From: Pseudoxanthomonas sp. GM95
Lineage (GTDB): Bacteria > Pseudomonadota > Gammaproteobacteria > Xanthomonadales > Xanthomonadaceae
DNA: 64,000 bases
Assembly: GCF_900109775.1 (NCBI RefSeq)
Contig: NZ_FOAX01000001.1
Coordinates: 310,001 to 374,000 of the forward strand
Reading direction: 5' to 3'
Positions within the stretch are counted from its first letter, which is position 1, and every line of letters begins with the position of its first letter. The notes under the pieces are model-generated. The model was given only the letters and a program-made list of their open reading frames with translations. It did no database searches and was not told where the DNA came from. Shown piece after piece: positions 59,730-64,000 of this stretch. The translations under genes were made by a program, and so were the position numbers.

Positions 59730-61595
59730 TTAGTAGACGTCGCGGCTGTAGCGTCCTTCGGTCTGCAAAGTGGTGAGGTAGTCGTGGGCGGCTTCGCTAT
59801 CCAGCGCGCCGTGTTCGATGACGATGTCCTGCAGCGCGGCGTGCACGTCCTTGCCCATGGCGATCGAGCCGCACACGTAGAAGTGCGCGCCGGACTGCAG
59901 CCAGTCATAGACCTCGCGGCCGCGCTCGCGCAGGCGATGCTGCACGTAAAGCTTCTGCGCCTGGTCGCGCGAGAACGCCAGGTCCAGGCGGTTGAGTTCG
60001 CCGCGCTTGAGCGCTTCCTGCCACTCGCTCTGATAGAGGAAACCGCTGTTGAAGTGCTGGGTGCCGAAGAACAGCCAGTTGCGCCCGGTCGCGCCGGTCT
60101 CGGCACGCTCCTGCACGAAGGCGCGGAACGGCGCCACGCCGGTGCCCGGGCCGACCATCAGGATGTCGCGCGAGGCATCGGCCGGCACGCGGAAGCGGTC
60201 GTTGGTTTCGATGTAGACCGGCGCGTGGTCGCCTTCGGCCAGGTTGGCGAGGAAGCCGCTGGCCGAGCCGACGTGCTCGCTGCCGTGCGCGGTGTAGCGC
60301 AGCTCGTCCACGGTCAGGTGCACCTCGTCGCCGACGCGGGCGCGGCTGGAGGCGATCGAATACAGGCGCGGTGCCAGCGGACGCAGCGCGGTCAGCAGGC
60401 TTTCGGCCTCCCACTCGGCCGGCCAGCGACGCAGCACGTCGACCAGCTGGTGGCTGCCCAGCAGCGCGGAGAAATCGGCGTTGCGACCCGGCGCCAGCAG
60501 GTCGTTGAGCTCGCTGGCCTTGGCCTGGGCGGCGTGCGCGGCCAGGAACGGGCGCGAAAGCTTGGTGAGTTCGCGATGGCCGGCCAGCCAGTCGCGCAGG
60601 CTGCGCTCGGTGCCGTCGATGCGCAGGCTGGCGTTGCCGTCCAGCGACAGGGCGTCCAGCACCGGCTCGACCACGGCGTCGGGATTGCGATGGACAAAGC
60701 CCAGCGCGTCGCCCGGCAGGTAGGTCAGCCCGCTGCCTTCCAGCGAGAACTCAATGTGGCGCACCTGCTTGTCGCTGGCGCCGTGCTGGCCGAAGGCCGG
60801 GCCCTTGAAGTTGCGGCCGCTGATCGGCTGGTTGGCCAGCACTTCGGCCGAGAACGGCGCGCTGTGCGAGTACACCGGCGCCGACGCTGCGGCCGGACGC
60901 AGCGGCGTGACCGTGGCGCCGGTGGCCGGCGCGGCGGTCTTCAGCGTCTTCTTCGCCTGCTCCAGCGCCAGGGCGCGCCAGGGCAGGGCGACGGTGTCGA
61001 TGTCCAGGTCGGCTTCGCCGGCGTCGAACAGGCGCGTGGCGCCCAGCTCGGCCAGGCGCGCGTCCAGGCGCTTGGAGATGCCGCAGAAATCGGCGTAGCT
61101 CGAATCACCCAGGCCCAGCACGGCGAACTTCAGGTCCGGCAGCTTGGGCGCGCGGCGGCCGTTAAGGAATTCGGTGAAGCCGATGGAATCGTCCGGCGGA
61201 TCGCCTTCGCCCTGGGTGCTGATGACCAGGTACAGCAGGCGTTCGCTAGCCAGCTCGCGGGTAGCGTAGGTGTCTGCGCGGGCCAGGCGGACGGCCAGGC
61301 CGGCGCCTTCCAGCTCGGCGACCAGCGCTTCGGCGGCGCGCTTGGCGTTGCCGGTCTGGCTGCCGTAGAGGACCGTGGCGCGCTCGCCGGCGCTGGCCGC
61401 CGGGGCCACCGCCGCGGCCGAACCCTGCAGCAGGGCCAGGTGCGGAGCCGGGTGGGCGGCCTGGGCCAGGCCGGCGGTGAAGCCGGACAGCCACCACAGC
61501 GAGGCGCTGTCCAGGCCTTCGACCACGCGCGCCAGCAGCGCCTTGCGGTCATCGGGCAAGGGGCCGGCGGCCAACGCGGGAGGTGCAGCGGACAT
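59730..61595 (-). CDS. cysJ: Sulfite reductase (NADPH) flavoprotein alpha-component
   Basis: CysJ transfers electrons from NADPH via FAD and FMN to CysI. The 621-residue protein (E. coli 599) has a flavodoxin domain from about 70 to 215 ([45 protein letters not shown]), an FAD/connecting domain (RLYSIASSR for FAD) and the NADPH part ([16 protein letters not shown], and the C-terminal RYSRDVY). It is the first gene of cysJ-cysI-cysH and is divergent from cysD across a 203-nt region that holds a probable CysB site. Confidence 0.96.
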   Translation of the reverse strand: MSAAPPALAAGPLPDDRKALLARVVEGLDSASLWWLSGFTAGLAQAAHPAPHLALLQGSAAAVAPAASAGERATVLYGSQTGNAKRAAEALVAELEGAGLAVRLARADTYATRELASERLLYLVISTQGEGDPPDDSIGFTEFLNGRRAPKLPDLKFAVLGLGDSSYADFCGISKRLDARLAELGATRLFDAGEADLDIDTVALPWRALALEQAKKTLKTAAPATGATVTPLRPAAASAPVYSHSAPFSAEVLANQPISGRNFKGPAFGQHGASDKQVRHIEFSLEGSGLTYLPGDALGFVHRNPDAVVEPVLDALSLDGNASLRIDGTERSLRDWLAGHRELTKLSRPFLAAHAAQAKASELNDLLAPGRNADFSALLGSHQLVDVLRRWPAEWEAESLLTALRPLAPRLYSIASSRARVGDEVHLTVDELRYTAHGSEHVGSASGFLANLAEGDHAPVYIETNDRFRVPADASRDILMVGPGTGVAPFRAFVQERAETGATGRNWLFFGTQHFNSGFLYQSEWQEALKRGELNRLDLAFSRDQAQKLYVQHRLRERGREVYDWLQSGAHFYVCGSIAMGKDVHAALQDIVIEHGALDSEAAHDYLTTLQTEGRYSRDVY

Positions 61596-61673
61596 CGCAG
61601 ATCCAAAGGCGGTTTCGTGGAGTGCCGATGCTAGGCCTGCGTGTCACAGGCCTGAAAGGATGCAGGGTTATGG

Positions 61674-61709
61674 GCTTATGCCCCCAGCTTATTTCGCCAG
61701 GGCATAAGC
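61674..61709. promoter_or_regulatory. Putative CysB-type operator between cysJ and cysD
   Basis: Perfect 10-bp inverted repeat GCTTATGCCC (61674-61683) and GGGCATAAGC (61700-61709), 16 nt apart, in the cysJ-cysD divergent region. The half-site GCTTAT is shared with the cysG-cysB region at 48197-48255. Confidence 0.6.
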
Positions 61710-61798
61710 GGTGCCGATACTGCGGCGCCACCGGCAAGGCCCGCCATCACGGCGCTGATACCCTTGCGCCGGCTGCCTTTCCCTTCGCGCGCCTGCAC

Positions 61799-62710
61799 AT
61801 GACCGCTGCTGAACCCCTGTCCCACCTCGACCGGCTGGAAGCCGAAAGCATCCACATCCTGCGTGAGGTCGCCGCGGCGTTCCGCAATCCGGTGCTGTTG
61901 TATTCGGTGGGCAAGGACAGCTCGGTGCTGCTGCACCTGCTGCTCAAGGCCTTCGCCCCGGCTCGGCCGCCGATCCCGCTGCTGCACGTGGACACCCGCT
62001 GGAAGTTCCGCGAGATGATCGCCTTCCGCGACCAGCGGGCCGCAGAAACGGGCGTGGACCTGCGCGTGCACATCAACCCGGACGGCGTGGCCCAGAACGT
62101 GGGCCCGATCAGCCACGGTGCCACCGTCCACACCGACATCATGAAGACCCAGGGCCTGAAGCAGGCGCTGGATCACTACAAGTTCGATGCGGCCATCGGC
62201 GGCGCCCGCCGCGACGAGGAGAAATCCCGCGCCAAGGAGCGCGTGTTCTCCTTCCGTAACGACAAGCACCGCTGGGACCCCAAGAACCAGCGCCCGGAGC
62301 TGTGGAACGCCTACAACCCGCGCATCCACACCGGCGAGAGCGTCCGTGCCTTCCCGCTGTCCAACTGGACCGAGCTGGACATCTGGCTCTACATCTTCCG
62401 CGAGCAGATCCCGGTGCCGTCGCTGTACCTGGCTGCGGAGCGCCCGGTGGTCGAGCGCGATGGCGCCCTGATTCTGGTCGACGATGACCGCCTGCCGCTC
62501 AAGGACGGCGAAGTGCCGATGATCAAATCGGTCCGCTTCCGCACGCTGGGCTGCTATCCGCTGACCGGCGCGGTCGAATCGGATGCCGACACGCTGGAGA
62601 AGATCATCGCCGAGATGCTGGTGGCCACCAGCTCCGAACGCCAGGGCCGGGTGATCGACCACGACCCCACCGCCTCGATGGAGAAGAAGAAGCTGGAGGG
62701 CTACTTCTGA
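61799..62710 (+). CDS. cysD: Sulfate adenylyltransferase subunit 2
   Basis: CysD forms adenylyl sulfate from ATP and sulfate together with the GTPase CysN. The 303-residue protein has the PP-loop motif [13 protein letters not shown] at about 35-47, [10 protein letters not shown], and [19 protein letters not shown] (about 136-154). The C-terminus ends in [10 protein letters not shown] as in other CysD proteins. ATG 61799 gives the usual start; an upstream frame to 61583 crosses the operator region and is rejected. The stop overlaps the cysN start (TGATG). Confidence 0.96.
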   Translation: MTAAEPLSHLDRLEAESIHILREVAAAFRNPVLLYSVGKDSSVLLHLLLKAFAPARPPIPLLHVDTRWKFREMIAFRDQRAAETGVDLRVHINPDGVAQNVGPISHGATVHTDIMKTQGLKQALDHYKFDAAIGGARRDEEKSRAKERVFSFRNDKHRWDPKNQRPELWNAYNPRIHTGESVRAFPLSNWTELDIWLYIFREQIPVPSLYLAAERPVVERDGALILVDDDRLPLKDGEVPMIKSVRFRTLGCYPLTGAVESDADTLEKIIAEMLVATSSERQGRVIDHDPTASMEKKKLEGYF

Positions 62711-64000
62711 TGACCAGCCACACCGACATCGCCGCCTACCTCAAGCAACACGAAGCCAAGCCGCTGCTGCGCTTCATTACCTGTGGCAGCGTGGACGACG
62801 GCAAGAGCACGCTGATCGGTCGACTGCTGTACGACAGCAAGCGCTTGTTCGACGATCAATTGGCCGCGCTGGAAAACGACAGCCGCCGCCACGGCACTCA
62901 GGGCGCGGGCATCGACTACGCGCTGCTGCTGGACGGCCTGGCCGCCGAGCGCGAGCAGGGCATCACCATCGACGTGGCCTACCGCTACTTCGATACCGAC
63001 CGGCGCAAGTACATCGTCGCCGACTGCCCCGGACACGAGCAGTACACGCGCAACATGGCCACCGGCGCCTCGACCGCCGATGTCGCGGTGGTGCTGGTGG
63101 ACGCGCGCAAGGGCTTGCTCACCCAGACCCGCCGGCACAGCTACATCGTCTCGCTGCTGGGGATCTCGCAGGTGGTGCTGGCGGTGAACAAGATGGATCT
63201 GGTCGGCTACGACCCCGCCGTGTTCGACGCGATCACCCGCGACTACCGCGCGCTGGCTGCGCAGCTGGGCATCGCCCAGGTGCAGTGCATCCCGCTGTCG
63301 GCGCTGGCCGGCGACAACCTTTCCAGTCGCTCGGCCAACACACCCTGGTACACCGGCCCGAGCCTGATCGAACACTTGGATACGGTGCAGCTGGACGCGC
63401 ATGGCGCCGATAGCGGTCTGCGCCTGCCGGTGCAGTACGTGAATCGCCCGCACCAGAATTTCCGTGGCTTCGCCGGCACGATCGCCGCCGGCCGTGTGCA
63501 GCCGGGCGATGCGGTCGTGGTGCTGCCATCGTCGCGGCGCTCGACCGTGGCCAAGGTCTTCGATGCCAATGGCGAAGTGCAGTTCGCACGCGCCGGGCGG
63601 GCGGTGACGCTGACGCTCGCCGATGAGATCGACATCAGCCGCGGCGATGTGATCGCGGCCGCCGAGGATCCGCCGGAAGTCTCCGACCAGTTCGCCGCGC
63701 ACGTGCTGTGGATGGACGATGCCGCGCTGCTGCCCGGTCGCCCTTATTGGCTGCAGATCGGCGCGCGCACCGTGTCGGCCAGCGTCAGCGAGATCAAGCA
63801 CCGCATCGACGTGAACAGCCAGGAAGAACTGGCCGCCAAGCGCCTGGAATTGAACGAAGTCGGCGTCTGCAACCTGTCGCTGGACGAGCCGATCGCGTTC
63901 GAGCCTTACGCACGCAATCGCGCGCTGGGCGGCTTCATCCTGATCGATCGCCAGACCAACGCCACCGTCGCCGCCGGCACGCTGGATTTCGCCCTGCGCC
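62710..64000 (+). CDS. cysN: Sulfate adenylyltransferase subunit 1 (CysN; probably fused to CysC), partial
   Basis: The first 430 codons of a gene cut by the right edge. The GTPase domain has the G1 motif [15 protein letters not shown] (about 27-41), [17 protein letters not shown] (G3) and NKMD (G4), and beta-barrel domains follow from about residue 235. CysN activates CysD in making adenylyl sulfate. Cut-off at residue 430 means the end is not visible; in Xanthomonas the gene continues as a CysNC fusion with APS kinase, which cannot be checked here. The start lies in the cysD stop codon, so translation is coupled. Confidence 0.95.
   Translation, partial: MTSHTDIAAYLKQHEAKPLLRFITCGSVDDGKSTLIGRLLYDSKRLFDDQLAALENDSRRHGTQGAGIDYALLLDGLAAEREQGITIDVAYRYFDTDRRKYIVADCPGHEQYTRNMATGASTADVAVVLVDARKGLLTQTRRHSYIVSLLGISQVVLAVNKMDLVGYDPAVFDAITRDYRALAAQLGIAQVQCIPLSALAGDNLSSRSANTPWYTGPSLIEHLDTVQLDAHGADSGLRLPVQYVNRPHQNFRGFAGTIAAGRVQPGDAVVVLPSSRRSTVAKVFDANGEVQFARAGRAVTLTLADEIDISRGDVIAAAEDPPEVSDQFAAHVLWMDDAALLPGRPYWLQIGARTVSASVSEIKHRIDVNSQEELAAKRLELNEVGVCNLSLDEPIAFEPYARNRALGGFILIDRQTNATVAAGTLDFALR

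Noticed and set aside
57994-61634. Two plus-strand frames of about 580 and 640 codons antisense to cysI and cysJ
   Set aside because: cysI and cysJ are certain; the antisense frames are composition artefacts.
1-64000. tRNA, rRNA, CRISPR array, integrase or transposase genes
   Set aside because: None was seen on reading both strands; no tRNA-like cloverleaf with a conserved TPsiC box, no regularly spaced direct repeats, and no translated product of those families.

Overview
The window is high-GC DNA (roughly two thirds G+C by eye) with densely packed genes. It looks like the chromosome of a gammaproteobacterium of the Xanthomonadaceae/Lysobacteraceae (Pseudoxanthomonas, Stenotrophomonas or Xanthomonas type). 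The reasons are four TonB-dependent receptors in 64 kb, an AlgZ-AlgR-HemC order, an ELM1-family protein, the arrangement of the cys genes, and the general protein style. This placement is inference; no rRNA gene is present to confirm it. No tRNA, rRNA, CRISPR array, phage or transposase gene was seen.

Layout. 1-9.2 kb is mostly housekeeping: the end of a D-Ala-D-Ala carboxypeptidase, ybeD, lipB, a small membrane protein, glnE, an ELM1-family protein, a RutE-like nitroreductase, a YceI protein, then a HAD phosphatase and a transsulfuration PLP enzyme. 9.5-19.2 kb holds a TonB-dependent receptor followed by a compact run of exported redox and amino-group enzymes: a Tat-type FAD amine oxidase, cytochrome c, a RidA with signal peptide, and a Tat-type PLP aminotransferase. 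A convergent MalT-like LuxR regulator lies next to it. 19.3-34.4 kb has hemL, an Oar-like TonB receptor, thiE, rubredoxin, an esterase, algZ-algR-hemC, two ICMT-like methyltransferases, a DUF481 outer-membrane protein, a lipoprotein, a WYL regulator, a Nudix-ThiE fusion and coaE.

34.5-45.6 kb reads as a purine salvage locus acting outside the cytoplasm. It has a periplasmic class II cyclic-nucleotide phosphodiesterase, an AzgA-type purine permease, exported adenosine deaminase-like and nucleoside hydrolase-like proteins, two NUP-family proteins flanking a TonB receptor, and a glycerophosphodiesterase. 45.7-49.3 kb and 57.2-64 kb carry sulfate assimilation: cysK, cysG and a CysB-like regulator, then cysH-cysI-cysJ divergent from cysD-cysN. 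Between these lie a repeat-rich palindromic element of about 0.53 kb, a DUF4242 gene, a probable copper-handling cluster (His/Met-rich DUF2946 protein, TonB receptor, PepSY membrane protein, PCu(A)C chaperone, small zinc-ribbon membrane protein) and an acyl-CoA synthetase.

The strongest candidates for something new are the exported amine-oxidation module and the purine locus. Non-coding signals also stand out: a tandem ACCTACCC element upstream of two different TonB receptor genes, GCTTAT/ATAAGC inverted repeats in both cys divergent promoters, a REP-like family in three places, and the large palindromic element at 49.3-49.9 kb. All family calls were made by reading the translations, without database searches.
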